Source: an uncultured Collinsella sp.
Lineage (GTDB): Bacteria > Actinomycetota > Coriobacteriia > Coriobacteriales > Coriobacteriaceae
Length of the DNA: 5,594 nt
Direction: 5' to 3'
NCBI GenBank assembly: GCA_900541665.1
Contig: UQKV01000079.1
Location: 1-5,594, forward strand
Shown: piece after piece, positions 1 through 5,102 of the stretch
Layout of the letters: each line of letters starts with the position of its first letter
Position numbering within the stretch: position 1 is the stretch's first letter
Notes under the pieces: generated by a model
The model's database searches: none
What the model saw: only the letters and a program-made list of their open reading frames with translations
Told to the model about the DNA's origin: nothing
Made by a program: the position numbers and the translations under genes

Positions 1-340
1 CGTCGGCACGGCGATGCCACTCGGCCAAGGCATCGGGCATGGTCACGCCGCGATCAGCCGTCGCGTAGTCCACGATGGTCGTCGTACCGCCGCAGGCAGC
101 CGCACGCGTGCCGGTTTCAAAGCTATCGGCTGTCCAGTCCATGCCGGTCCAGCACTGCATGTGCGTGTGCCCATCGATAAAGCCCGGGAACACCCAACAG
201 TCCGTGGCGTCCTGGACGGTATCGTCCTCACCCGGCTCAATCGCCGCGGCAATCCGCACGATCTTGTCGCCCTCCATGGCAAGATCGGCGCGGCGAAGCC
301 CCTGGGGCGTCACGAGCGCGCCGTTTTTGATGATGATCAT
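1..340 (-). CDS. hydA: Hydantoinase / dihydropyrimidinase (cyclic amidohydrolase), N-terminal 113 residues, cut by the window edge
   Basis: This cytoplasmic metal-dependent amidohydrolase of the D-hydantoinase/dihydropyrimidinase family opens cyclic ureides (hydantoins, dihydropyrimidines) by hydrolysing an amide in the ring. Translating the minus strand from the ATG at 340-338 gives an uninterrupted frame of 113 codons to the left edge. It begins MIIIKNGALVTP, the usual beta-strand opening of the family. The metal-binding HxH motif lies in PGFIDGHTHM (H58 and H60), and the family block DSFETGTRAAACGGTTTIVDY covers residues 72-92. The carbamylated lysine, the later histidines and the aspartate lie beyond the window. 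AAGGAG at 345-350, four bases upstream, supports the start and overlaps the mocA stop codon, so the two genes are probably co-transcribed and translationally coupled. The neighbours ygeW, ygeY and mocA point to the hyuA-type enzyme of the anaerobic purine/ureide cluster. Exact substrate is unknown; allantoinase or phenylhydantoinase activity cannot be excluded from the N-terminus. Confidence 0.9.
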   Translation of the reverse strand, partial: MIIIKNGALVTPQGLRRADLAMEGDKIVRIAAAIEPGEDDTVQDATDCWVFPGFIDGHTHMQCWTGMDWTADSFETGTRAAACGGTTTIVDYATADRGVTMPDALAEWHRRAD

Positions 341-344
341 GTTG

Positions 345-350
345 CTCCTT
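345..350 (-). promoter_or_regulatory. Ribosome-binding site of hydA, overlapping the mocA stop codon
   Basis: The minus strand reads TAAGGAG-CAAC-ATG. The mocA stop codon TAA (351-349) shares its two A bases with the AAGGAG element that precedes the hydA ATG by four bases. The arrangement suggests that ribosomes ending mocA help to start hydA. Confidence 0.75.
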
Positions 351-963
351 ATTGATTCATACAGTTGGCCACGCGATCAAAATACGAGCAGGCCGCGATA
401 TGCTCCGCTATGCGTCGCTGTCCCTTGGCGGTATCGACATCCCACAGCTCGTAGGCACGCGCTTCGACCAGCGTAACGTCGACGCGACCTTTGAGAATCG
501 AGCCCCCGCCGTCCTTGCCCTCAAGACGCATGAGTGCATCGAATAGTTCCGCCGGAAAGAGCACCGGGCTCGAAGGCTCACCGTTGCACGCAAGACGCAC
601 CGGATGCTTGCGACCACGCTCGTCAAATGCGCGAACCATGGCATCAAAAGAATCCGAACTCACGAGCGGCTGGTCGCCCGGCAAAAAGAGGCAACCTTTC
701 CAGTTGCGTTCGACTCCCCACGAAAGGCCCGCACGGACGCTTTCGCTGCGCAGCTCGCCATCGTGCAGCACGCACGGGCAATGCTTGTCCTCGCAAATCT
801 GAGCGACCTCGGGCCAACGCGTCGAAACCACAACGTCAAAGCCCCGGGGAACCGAATCGATGGTCCGGGCAATCAGAGGCTCGCCATAGATATCGGCAAG
901 CATCTTGTTAGAGCCAAACCGCTTGCCCTCGCCCGAAGCCATAATGACGCATCCATGTTTCAT
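349..963 (-). CDS. mocA: Molybdenum cofactor cytidylyltransferase (MocA/YgfJ family)
   Basis: This 204-residue cytoplasmic nucleotidyltransferase belongs to the MobA-like NTP transferase fold. Family members transfer CMP from CTP to molybdopterin, making the dinucleotide cofactor of xanthine-dehydrogenase-type molybdenum hydroxylases. The N-terminal nucleotide-binding loop is visible as MASGEGKRFGSNKMLA (residues 8-23). The metal-binding block LPGDQPLVS lies at 94-102, a substrate-side segment with GEPSSPVLFP at 128-137, and the C-terminal WDVDT signature at 174-178. Length fits the family (about 190-200). The ATG at 963 is chosen because GGGGAGG (971-977) sits seven bases upstream and the protein then starts directly at the first beta strand. 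The frame stays open to 1062, but the extra 33 residues resemble nothing and run through untranslated leader. In E. coli the homologue ygfJ lies in the same purine/selenium-molybdenum cluster as hyuA and ygeW. A general MobA-type role with GTP is less likely given this context. Confidence 0.87.
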   Translation of the reverse strand: MKHGCVIMASGEGKRFGSNKMLADIYGEPLIARTIDSVPRGFDVVVSTRWPEVAQICEDKHCPCVLHDGELRSESVRAGLSWGVERNWKGCLFLPGDQPLVSSDSFDAMVRAFDERGRKHPVRLACNGEPSSPVLFPAELFDALMRLEGKDGGGSILKGRVDVTLVEARAYELWDVDTAKGQRRIAEHIAACSYFDRVANCMNQ

Positions 964-970
964 GGTGATA

Positions 971-977
971 CCTCCCC
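971..977 (-). promoter_or_regulatory. Ribosome-binding site that fixes the mocA start
   Basis: GGGGAGG on the minus strand lies seven bases before the ATG at 963. It decides between this start and an upstream in-frame ATG at 1062, which has no comparable site and lies almost inside the terminator of the preceding gene. Confidence 0.8.
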
Positions 978-1050
978 TGAAACCATCGTACCCATAACTC
1001 GCGCCGCGGGCATCCACATCGAAAGCGCTTATCCCGCACGCCCGCGATGC

Positions 1051-1084
1051 AAAAAAGGGCACCCCGCCGGTTGGCAGAGCGCCC
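1051..1084 (-). terminator. Intrinsic terminator downstream of ygeW
   Basis: On the minus strand a 12-bp stem is followed directly by six T. GGGCGCTC pairs with GGGTGCCC (two G-U pairs); then a U-G pair and GCC/GGC close the tetraloop AACC. The hairpin covers 1084-1057 and the T-tract 1056-1051. It starts 28 bases after the ygeW stop codon, the expected place. Read on the plus strand the hairpin is followed by CCTTTA rather than a T-run, so it should act mainly on minus-strand transcripts. It separates ygeY-ygeW from mocA-hydA. Confidence 0.88.
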
Positions 1085-1112
1085 CCTTTACATGGCTTAC
1101 CTCAACCCAGCT

Positions 1113-2315
1113 TTAGGCCTGGAGCCAACGAGCGGTGTTGCGCTCGTCGAGGGCCTTGAGGGTAGCGGCGGGATCGGCAACCTTCTGCAGGAACATCATG
1201 GCAGCGATGGCGTACGGCTTGTAGCTGGCCTCCTTGTACATGCCCACGCGGTGCATGTCGAAGACGTCGGCGTTAACCTCGCCGTGCTCGCAGGAGACAC
1301 CGGAGATGTCGGCGGGCAGCGGGTGCATAAAGATGGTGTCTTGGCCGTTGGCAGTCTTCTCCATGAGCTCGGTCGTGGAGCACCAGTCCTGATGGGTGGC
1401 GTTCTGGGCGAGCAGCTCCTTCTCGAGCGCTGCGATGCCGGCGTCGTCGCCCTCGGCGTACAGGTTGGTACGCTTCTCCATGGCGGCAAACGGAGCCCAG
1501 CTCTTGGGGATCACGATGTCGGCGCCCTCGAAGGCCTCGGCCATGGTGTTGACCTGCTTAAAGGTGGTACCGGACTCGGCGGCATAGCCCTTGGCGCGCT
1601 CGACGACCTCGGGCATGAGGTCGTAGCCCTCGGGGTGAGCAAGGGTGACGTCCATGCCAAAGCGGGGCAGCAGGCTGATCAGCGACTGCGGGCAGGACAG
1701 CGGCTTGCCGTAAGAGGGCGAATAGGCCCAGGTGACGGCAACCTTCTTGCCCTTGAGGTTCTCGAGGCCGCCAAACTCGTTGATGAGGTAGAGCATGTCG
1801 GCAGAGGACTGCGTGGGGTGATCGGAGTCGGACTGCAGGGAAATAAGCGTGGGACGGTGATCCAGAACGCCGTCCTCGTAGGCCTGCTGCACGGACTCGG
1901 AGACCTCGGCCATGTAGGCATCGCCCTTGCCGATGTACATGTCATCGCGGATGCCGATGACGTCGGCCATGAAGGAGATCATGGTAGCGGTCTCGCGGAC
2001 GGTCTCGCCGTGGGCGATCTGGGACTTCTTCTCGTCCAGGTCCTGCAGCTCAAGGCCGAGCAGGTTGGCGGCCTTAGAGAAAGAGAAGCGCGTACGGGTG
2101 GAGTTGTCGCGGAACAGGGAGACGGCCAGGCCCGAGTCGAAGATCTTGGACGAAACGTTGTTCTCACGCAACTCGCGCAGGGCGTCGGCGACGATGTAGA
2201 GCGCCTTGAGCTCGTCGGTGGTCTTGTCCCAAGTGTGCAGGAAGTCGCTACCGTACATACCCTTAAAATCGAGGCCGTTCAGCTGCTCGACGAGCTCGGT
2301 AAACTTAGCGTCCAT
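1113..2315 (-). CDS. ygeW: YgeW-type knotted transcarbamylase (catabolic carbamoyltransferase)
   Basis: This 400-residue cytoplasmic enzyme is a member of the aspartate/ornithine carbamoyltransferase superfamily, close in length to E. coli YgeW (about 396). The carbamoyl-phosphate-binding motif STRTR is at residues 72-76, HPTQ at 166-169, and HPLP (the counterpart of HCLP in ornithine transcarbamylases) at 331-334. The region between 124 and 165 carries the long YgeW-style segment (DDMYIGKGDAY and following). The canonical ornithine- and aspartate-binding loops are not evident, so neither arginine nor pyrimidine biosynthesis is likely. By family and context it probably runs catabolically: a carbamoylated intermediate of ureide breakdown plus phosphate gives carbamoyl phosphate, used by a carbamate kinase to make ATP. 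The physiological substrate is inferred, not visible. The start at 2315 has AGAAAGGA (2323-2330) seven bases upstream; the frame open to 2501 adds a 62-residue segment with no family similarity. It follows ygeY by 201 nt and ends in a terminator. Confidence 0.93.
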   Translation of the reverse strand: MDAKFTELVEQLNGLDFKGMYGSDFLHTWDKTTDELKALYIVADALRELRENNVSSKIFDSGLAVSLFRDNSTRTRFSFSKAANLLGLELQDLDEKKSQIAHGETVRETATMISFMADVIGIRDDMYIGKGDAYMAEVSESVQQAYEDGVLDHRPTLISLQSDSDHPTQSSADMLYLINEFGGLENLKGKKVAVTWAYSPSYGKPLSCPQSLISLLPRFGMDVTLAHPEGYDLMPEVVERAKGYAAESGTTFKQVNTMAEAFEGADIVIPKSWAPFAAMEKRTNLYAEGDDAGIAALEKELLAQNATHQDWCSTTELMEKTANGQDTIFMHPLPADISGVSCEHGEVNADVFDMHRVGMYKEASYKPYAIAAMMFLQKVADPAATLKALDERNTARWLQA

Positions 2316-2322
2316 GGAAATG

Positions 2323-2330
2323 TCCTTTCT
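2323..2330 (-). promoter_or_regulatory. Ribosome-binding site that fixes the ygeW start
   Basis: AGAAAGGA precedes the ATG at 2315 by seven bases. This strong site, together with the start of homology at MDAKFTELVE, rejects the longer in-frame version beginning at 2501. Confidence 0.8.
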
Positions 2331-2358
2331 AAAGATGAAACGATCGCAATGAGTAGAT

Positions 2359-2398
2359 GTGCTCCGGCATGCGCGTGTGGCTAGAACATGCAGAGCAC
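2359..2398 (-). repeat. Inverted repeat in the ygeW 5' leader, possible RNA hairpin
   Basis: GTGCTC (2398-2393 on the minus strand) pairs with GAGCAC (2364-2359), and inside it GCATG (2391-2387) pairs with CATGC (2371-2367). This gives an 11-bp stem with a small internal loop and a 15-nt loop. No T-run follows, so it is not an intrinsic terminator. It lies 28 bases before the ygeW ribosome-binding site, in the part of the leader downstream of the candidate promoter. It could be a leader RNA structure or a protein-binding dyad. Confidence 0.5.
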
Positions 2399-2406
2399 CA
2401 TGACGA

Positions 2407-2453
2407 GGACCCGCCACCGTTGAGGAAGCATGGGAGATAACGACCGCGGGTCC
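2407..2453 (-). repeat. Perfect 8-bp inverted repeat straddling the candidate ygeW -10 and start site
   Basis: GGACCCGC at 2407-2414 and its exact complement GCGGGTCC at 2446-2453 are separated by 31 bases. The centre falls near 2430, between the candidate -10 box and the expected transcription start. This would suit a regulator binding two half-sites; a large-loop hairpin is the alternative. No T-run follows either arm. Confidence 0.4.
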
Positions 2454-2461
2454 CAAGTCAA
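2434..2461 (-). promoter_or_regulatory. Candidate sigma-70-type promoter for ygeW
   Basis: The minus strand carries TTGACT (2461-2456; five of six matches to TTGACA), then a 16-bp spacer, then TATCTC (2439-2434; three of six matches to TATAAT). The predicted start is near 2427, giving a leader of about 110 nt before ygeW. The -35 box is good and the -10 box weak, as expected for an activator-dependent promoter or a chance match. Confidence 0.35.
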
Positions 2462-2469
2462 CAGGGGGT

Positions 2470-2494
2470 GCCGGGGACACGAGCGGCCCCCGGC
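2470..2494 (-). repeat. GC-rich hairpin just after ygeY
   Basis: GCCGGGG and CCCCGGC form an all-GC 7-bp perfect stem with an 11-nt loop, 22 bases downstream of the ygeY stop codon. There is no T-tract on either strand, so it is not a standard intrinsic terminator. It may protect the 3' end of the ygeY message or cause pausing. Confidence 0.4.
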
Positions 2495-2516
2495 TCAACA
2501 AAATCGAGGAATGGGA

Positions 2517-3902
2517 CTAATCGATCTTGTTGTTGGTCAGACCGGCGCGGAACACGGTGGCGTCGCCATCGGCCTGGCTCGGATCGTAGAGGTTCAGGGC
2601 AGCCACGTACATGGCAGCAGCGGTGACCAGGTCATCCTTGTAGGTGACCTCGTTGGGAGCGTGAGCCTGAGACTCGGCACCCGGGCCAAAGCCGACGCAG
2701 GGGATGCCGTAGCGGCCCTGGATGGAAACGCAGTTCGTGGAGAAGGTCCACTTGTCGCACAGCGGGCGACCGGTGCGCTTGTCCATGCTGGGCTCGCAGC
2801 CGATGCGCTCGTCACCAAACATGGCCTTATGGGCGTCGACGAGGGCCTTGACGTGCGGAGCGGTCTCCTTGTTGATCCACGTGGGGAAGTAAGCCTCGGT
2901 CTCGTAGACCTCGCCGGTCCAGGACGGACGGTCGTACATGTACATGGAGACCTTCACGTCGTCGCCGTACTTCTTGGCAGCCGGCAGGTTGCGGATCTCG
3001 TCCAAGCAGGACTCCCAGGTCTCACCGGCGGTCATGCGACGGTCGATGGAGATGGCGCAGGAATCAGCCACGGCGCAACGGCTGGGGCTGGTGTAGAAGA
3101 TCTGGCTGACGGTGCAGGTGCCGCGGCCCAGGAAGCGGGCATCCTCGAAGTGCTCGGGATTGTACTTGGGGTCGAGCATCTTGACGAGACCCTTGATGTC
3201 GGTCGACTCGTCGCAGCCGTTGTTGTTGAGGGCGCGGACGTCGGCGATGATGTCGGCCATCTTGTAGATGGCGTTGTCGCCGCGGTCGGGAGCGGAGCCG
3301 TGGCAGGAGGTGCCGTGAACGTCGACGCGGATCTCCATGCGGCCGCGGTGACCGCGATAGATGCCGCCGTCGGTAGGCTCGGTGGAAATGACGAACTCGG
3401 GCTTAATGCCATCCTTGTTGTAGATGTACTGCCAGCACATGCCGTCGCAGTCCTCTTCCTGGACGGTGCCGACGACCATGATCTTGTAGCCCTCGGGGAT
3501 GAGGCCCATGTCCTTCATCATCTTGGCAGCATAGGTAGCAGAAGCCATGCCGCCCTCCTGGTCGGAGCCGCCGCGGCCGTAGATGATCTCGTCGGTCTCG
3601 TAGCCCTCATAAGGATCGGCGTCCCAGTTCTCGATGTTGCCGATGCCGACGGTGTCGATGTGGGAGTCGATGGCGATGATCTTGTCGCCCTCGCCCATAA
3701 AGCCCATGACGTTGCCCAGGCCATCGACCTTGACCTCGTCATAGCCAAGGTTCTCCATCTCGGCCTTGATGCAGGCGACAACCTCACCCTCCTCGCAAGA
3801 CTCAGAGGGATGGGAGATCATAGCGCGCAGGAAGCGAGTCATGTCAGCACGATGAGACTCAGCAGCAGCCTTAATGGCATCAAAATCGAGTTCTTTAGTC
3901 AT
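2517..3902 (-). CDS. ygeY: YgeY-family M20 metallohydrolase
   Basis: This 461-residue cytoplasmic enzyme belongs to the M20 peptidase/deacylase superfamily (ArgE/DapE/CPG2-like), in the YgeY subgroup linked to selenium and molybdenum hydroxylase loci. Two-metal-site residues are all visible: H81 and D83 in SHIDTVG, D114 in GGSDQEGG, the catalytic and ligand glutamates E149-E150 in VQEED, E175 in STEPTD, and H414 in AHAPNE. The block IYRGHRGRMEI and then SCHGSAP (199-205) begin the dimerisation/lid domain. It probably hydrolyses an amide or carbamoyl-type bond of a ureide intermediate beside HydA and YgeW; the substrate is not known from sequence. It is longer than E. coli YgeY (about 403). 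Extra material seems to lie near residues 227-257, near 365-382, and in a C-terminal tail after about 440. The start at 3902 has AGAAAGG nine bases upstream; an in-frame TTG at 3911 abuts that site and is rejected. Confidence 0.92.
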   Translation of the reverse strand: MTKELDFDAIKAAAESHRADMTRFLRAMISHPSESCEEGEVVACIKAEMENLGYDEVKVDGLGNVMGFMGEGDKIIAIDSHIDTVGIGNIENWDADPYEGYETDEIIYGRGGSDQEGGMASATYAAKMMKDMGLIPEGYKIMVVGTVQEEDCDGMCWQYIYNKDGIKPEFVISTEPTDGGIYRGHRGRMEIRVDVHGTSCHGSAPDRGDNAIYKMADIIADVRALNNNGCDESTDIKGLVKMLDPKYNPEHFEDARFLGRGTCTVSQIFYTSPSRCAVADSCAISIDRRMTAGETWESCLDEIRNLPAAKKYGDDVKVSMYMYDRPSWTGEVYETEAYFPTWINKETAPHVKALVDAHKAMFGDERIGCEPSMDKRTGRPLCDKWTFSTNCVSIQGRYGIPCVGFGPGAESQAHAPNEVTYKDDLVTAAAMYVAALNLYDPSQADGDATVFRAGLTNNKID

Positions 3903-3911
3903 AACAGTCAA

Positions 3912-3918
3912 CCTTTCT
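3912..3918 (-). promoter_or_regulatory. Ribosome-binding site that fixes the ygeY start
   Basis: AGAAAGG lies nine bases before the ATG at 3902 and touches the alternative TTG at 3911 with no spacing, which leaves the ATG as the workable start. Confidence 0.75.
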
Positions 3919-3927
3919 ACAAGGGTT

Positions 3928-3939
3928 TACCTACAGGTA
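3928..3939. promoter_or_regulatory. Candidate operator half-palindrome near the ygeY start site
   Basis: TACCT-AC-AGGTA has 5-bp inverted arms around a 2-bp centre. It lies just downstream of the candidate -10 box, about where transcription would begin, and 10 bases upstream of the ribosome-binding site. A repressor site is possible. The shorter string ACCTACAGGT recurs at 4147-4156, across the manA stop codon, which may be chance. Confidence 0.35.
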
Positions 3940-3967
3940 GATATTTCAGATAGATCACTTGTGCCAA
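3938..3967 (-). promoter_or_regulatory. Candidate sigma-70-type promoter for ygeY
   Basis: The minus strand has TTGGCA (3967-3962; five of six matches to TTGACA), an 18-bp spacer, and TATCTA (3943-3938; three of six matches to TATAAT). The predicted start near 3931 would give a leader of about 30 nt. This local stretch is AT-richer than its surroundings, as promoters usually are in GC-rich genomes. The -10 box is weak. Confidence 0.4.
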
Positions 3968-3969
3968 GT
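3957..3969. promoter_or_regulatory. Candidate operator palindrome over the ygeY -35 box
   Basis: ACTTG-TGC-CAAGT is a perfect 5-bp palindrome with a 3-bp centre that covers the candidate -35 element. A further copy of the half-site, CAAGTA, lies at 3995-4000, 30 bp from the CAAGTA at 3965-3970 (about three helical turns). The layout resembles a regulator site with an auxiliary half-site; which regulator would bind is unknown. Confidence 0.4.
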
Positions 3970-4013
3970 AGCGTGAGGTCGAGCACCCCACAAGCAAGTA
4001 ACCATAGGAGGCG

Positions 4014-4034
4014 GACGGAGGACTTTGCTCCGTC
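4014..4034 (-). repeat. Perfect 7-bp hairpin upstream of ygeY
   Basis: GACGGAG and CTCCGTC flank a 7-nt loop. It is separated by only three bases from the larger hairpin at 4038-4089, so the two could stack in RNA. No T-run follows on either strand. Confidence 0.5.
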
Positions 4035-4037
4035 GCG

Positions 4038-4089
4038 AGTTCCGCACGAGCCGGAGAGCACTTAATGTGCTCTCCGTGCGAGCAGGACT
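4038..4089 (-). repeat. Long bulged hairpin between manA and ygeY
   Basis: The core is a perfect 9-bp stem, GGAGAGCAC (4053-4061) with GTGCTCTCC (4067-4075), closed by a 5-nt loop. It extends outward through CGCAC/GTGCG (4043-4047 with 4076-4080) past a 5-nt bulge, then AGTTC/GGACT (4038-4042 with 4085-4089) past a 4-nt bulge on the other side. That makes about 19 bp in all. It starts 59 bases after the manA stop codon. There is no T-tract on either strand, so it is not a typical intrinsic terminator. Possible roles are a 3' end structure of the manA message, a structured leader of a longer ygeY transcript, or a dispersed palindromic repeat. Confidence 0.55.
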
Positions 4090-4148
4090 GTCCGAGCAGG
4101 CGACCAAACCCCGCGCCCCGTCCCGGCGAGCGCTTGGGGACCGGTGAC

Positions 4149-5081
4149 CTACAGGTGGCTGATGATCAGTTCCATCTTGCCTTCGAGGTCGATGGAGCTG
4201 ACGGTGCTCGGGGCCAGCAGGTGGCTTCCCTTGTGGACGGGGTCGCCGCAGACGGTGCCTTCGCCGTCGATGACCGACAGGCACATGAAGGGCCAGCGCT
4301 GGTCGAGGGTCTTGCTGCCGTCGACGCGCACGCGATCGACGGTGTAGCAGGGGTTGGACTCGAGCTCGGTCACGCCGTCCACCTCGGGCGCGGTCACCGT
4401 GCCGTCGGTCGGAGCCTGAGCATCAAAGTCGATGCAGTCGAGGCTCTGCTCAATGTGCAGCGGGCGCAGGTTGCCGTCAGTGCCGGGACGGTCGTAGTCG
4501 TACAGACGATACGTCACGTCGCTCGACTGCTGCGTCTCCAAAATGAGCGTGCCGGTCTTGATGGCGTGCACGGTACCGGAATCAATCTGGAAAAAGTCGC
4601 CCTTGTGAATCGGCAACACGTTGAGCATGTCGTCCCAACGTCCTTCCTCGATCATTTGTGCGGCCTCGGCGCGGTCCTTGGCACGCTGGCCGACGATGAT
4701 CGTGGCGTCGGGCTCGCAGTCCAGCACATACCAACACTCGGTTTTGCCCAGGCTACCGTTCTCGTGCTCGGCAGCGTACTCGTCGTTGGGATGAATCTGG
4801 ATCGAAAGGTCGTCCTTGGCGTCCAGAATCTTAATGAGCAGCGGGAACTCCTTGCCCTCGCAGTTGCCAAAGAGCTCGCGATGCTCGGCCCACAGCCACG
4901 ACAGCGTGTGGCCGGCATACGGGCCCTCCGCAATCTGGCAGTCGCCGTTGGGGTGGGCCGAGATGGCCCAGCACTCACCGATGGGGCCATCGGGAATGTC
5001 GTAGCCAAATACGGTTTCGAGCTGGCGACCGCCCCAGATCTTCTCGTGGAAGATCGGCGTCAGTTTAATCAAATCGGACAT
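4149..5081 (-). CDS. manA: Mannose-6-phosphate isomerase, type I, short form
   Basis: This 310-residue cytoplasmic zinc enzyme interconverts mannose 6-phosphate and fructose 6-phosphate, linking mannose use and GDP-mannose synthesis to glycolysis. It has the cupin fold of type I isomerases in the short form (about 315 residues) typical of Firmicutes. Zinc ligands are visible as Q95 and H97 in QIHPND, E115 in KTECWYV and H172 in DSGTVHAI. The catalytic arginine is R192 in TYRLYDYDR. The N-terminal PIFHEKIWGG and IGECWAIS blocks are also characteristic. The ATG at 5081 is chosen because GAGG (5089-5092) lies seven bases upstream; another in-frame ATG at 5087 is only one base from it, so the difference is two residues. 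It follows a GntR-type regulator gene by 73 nt and may share its transcript. No relation to the ureide genes downstream is apparent. Confidence 0.95.
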   Translation of the reverse strand: MSDLIKLTPIFHEKIWGGRQLETVFGYDIPDGPIGECWAISAHPNGDCQIAEGPYAGHTLSWLWAEHRELFGNCEGKEFPLLIKILDAKDDLSIQIHPNDEYAAEHENGSLGKTECWYVLDCEPDATIIVGQRAKDRAEAAQMIEEGRWDDMLNVLPIHKGDFFQIDSGTVHAIKTGTLILETQQSSDVTYRLYDYDRPGTDGNLRPLHIEQSLDCIDFDAQAPTDGTVTAPEVDGVTELESNPCYTVDRVRVDGSKTLDQRWPFMCLSVIDGEGTVCGDPVHKGSHLLAPSTVSSIDLEGKMELIISHL

Positions 5082-5088
5082 ATTCATA

Positions 5089-5092
5089 CCTC
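5089..5092 (-). promoter_or_regulatory. Ribosome-binding site that favours the second manA ATG
   Basis: GAGG lies seven bases from the ATG at 5081 but only one base from the ATG at 5087, so the shorter protein is favoured. Confidence 0.6.
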
Positions 5093-5102
5093 ATTGTGTT
5101 GC

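Noticed and set aside
964..1050. Promoter for mocA-hydA with -10 TACGAT on the minus strand
   Set aside because: The hexamer at the proper distance upstream does not resemble TTGACA, so evidence is too weak to call a feature.
1047..2384. Long plus-strand open frame of 445 codons opposite ygeW
   Set aside because: It is a complement shadow of ygeW with the same biased composition and no recognisable motif; it also runs across the terminator.
2329..2401. Possible leader peptides in the ygeW leader (6 codons at 2401-2381; 13 codons at 2370-2329, ending within the ygeW ribosome-binding site)
   Set aside because: Neither has a convincing ribosome-binding site, and such short frames are expected by chance. 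Worth reconsidering only if ribosome profiling shows signal.
2316..2501. 62-residue N-terminal extension of ygeW
   Set aside because: The frame is open but the sequence has no family similarity, and the strong ribosome-binding site at 2323-2330 marks the later ATG.
2430..3953. Long plus-strand open frame of 507 codons opposite ygeY
   Set aside because: It mirrors ygeY, whose metal-site motifs are intact. Its product is a monotonous V/G/L/D/H sequence, as expected from the complement of GC-rich codons.
4038..4089. Intrinsic terminator for manA
   Set aside because: The stem is strong but no T-run follows on either strand, so it was listed as a hairpin of unknown role.
3903..4148. Classical purine riboswitch ahead of ygeY
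   Set aside because: The conserved three-way junction and kissing-loop sequences were not found; only unrelated hairpins are visible.
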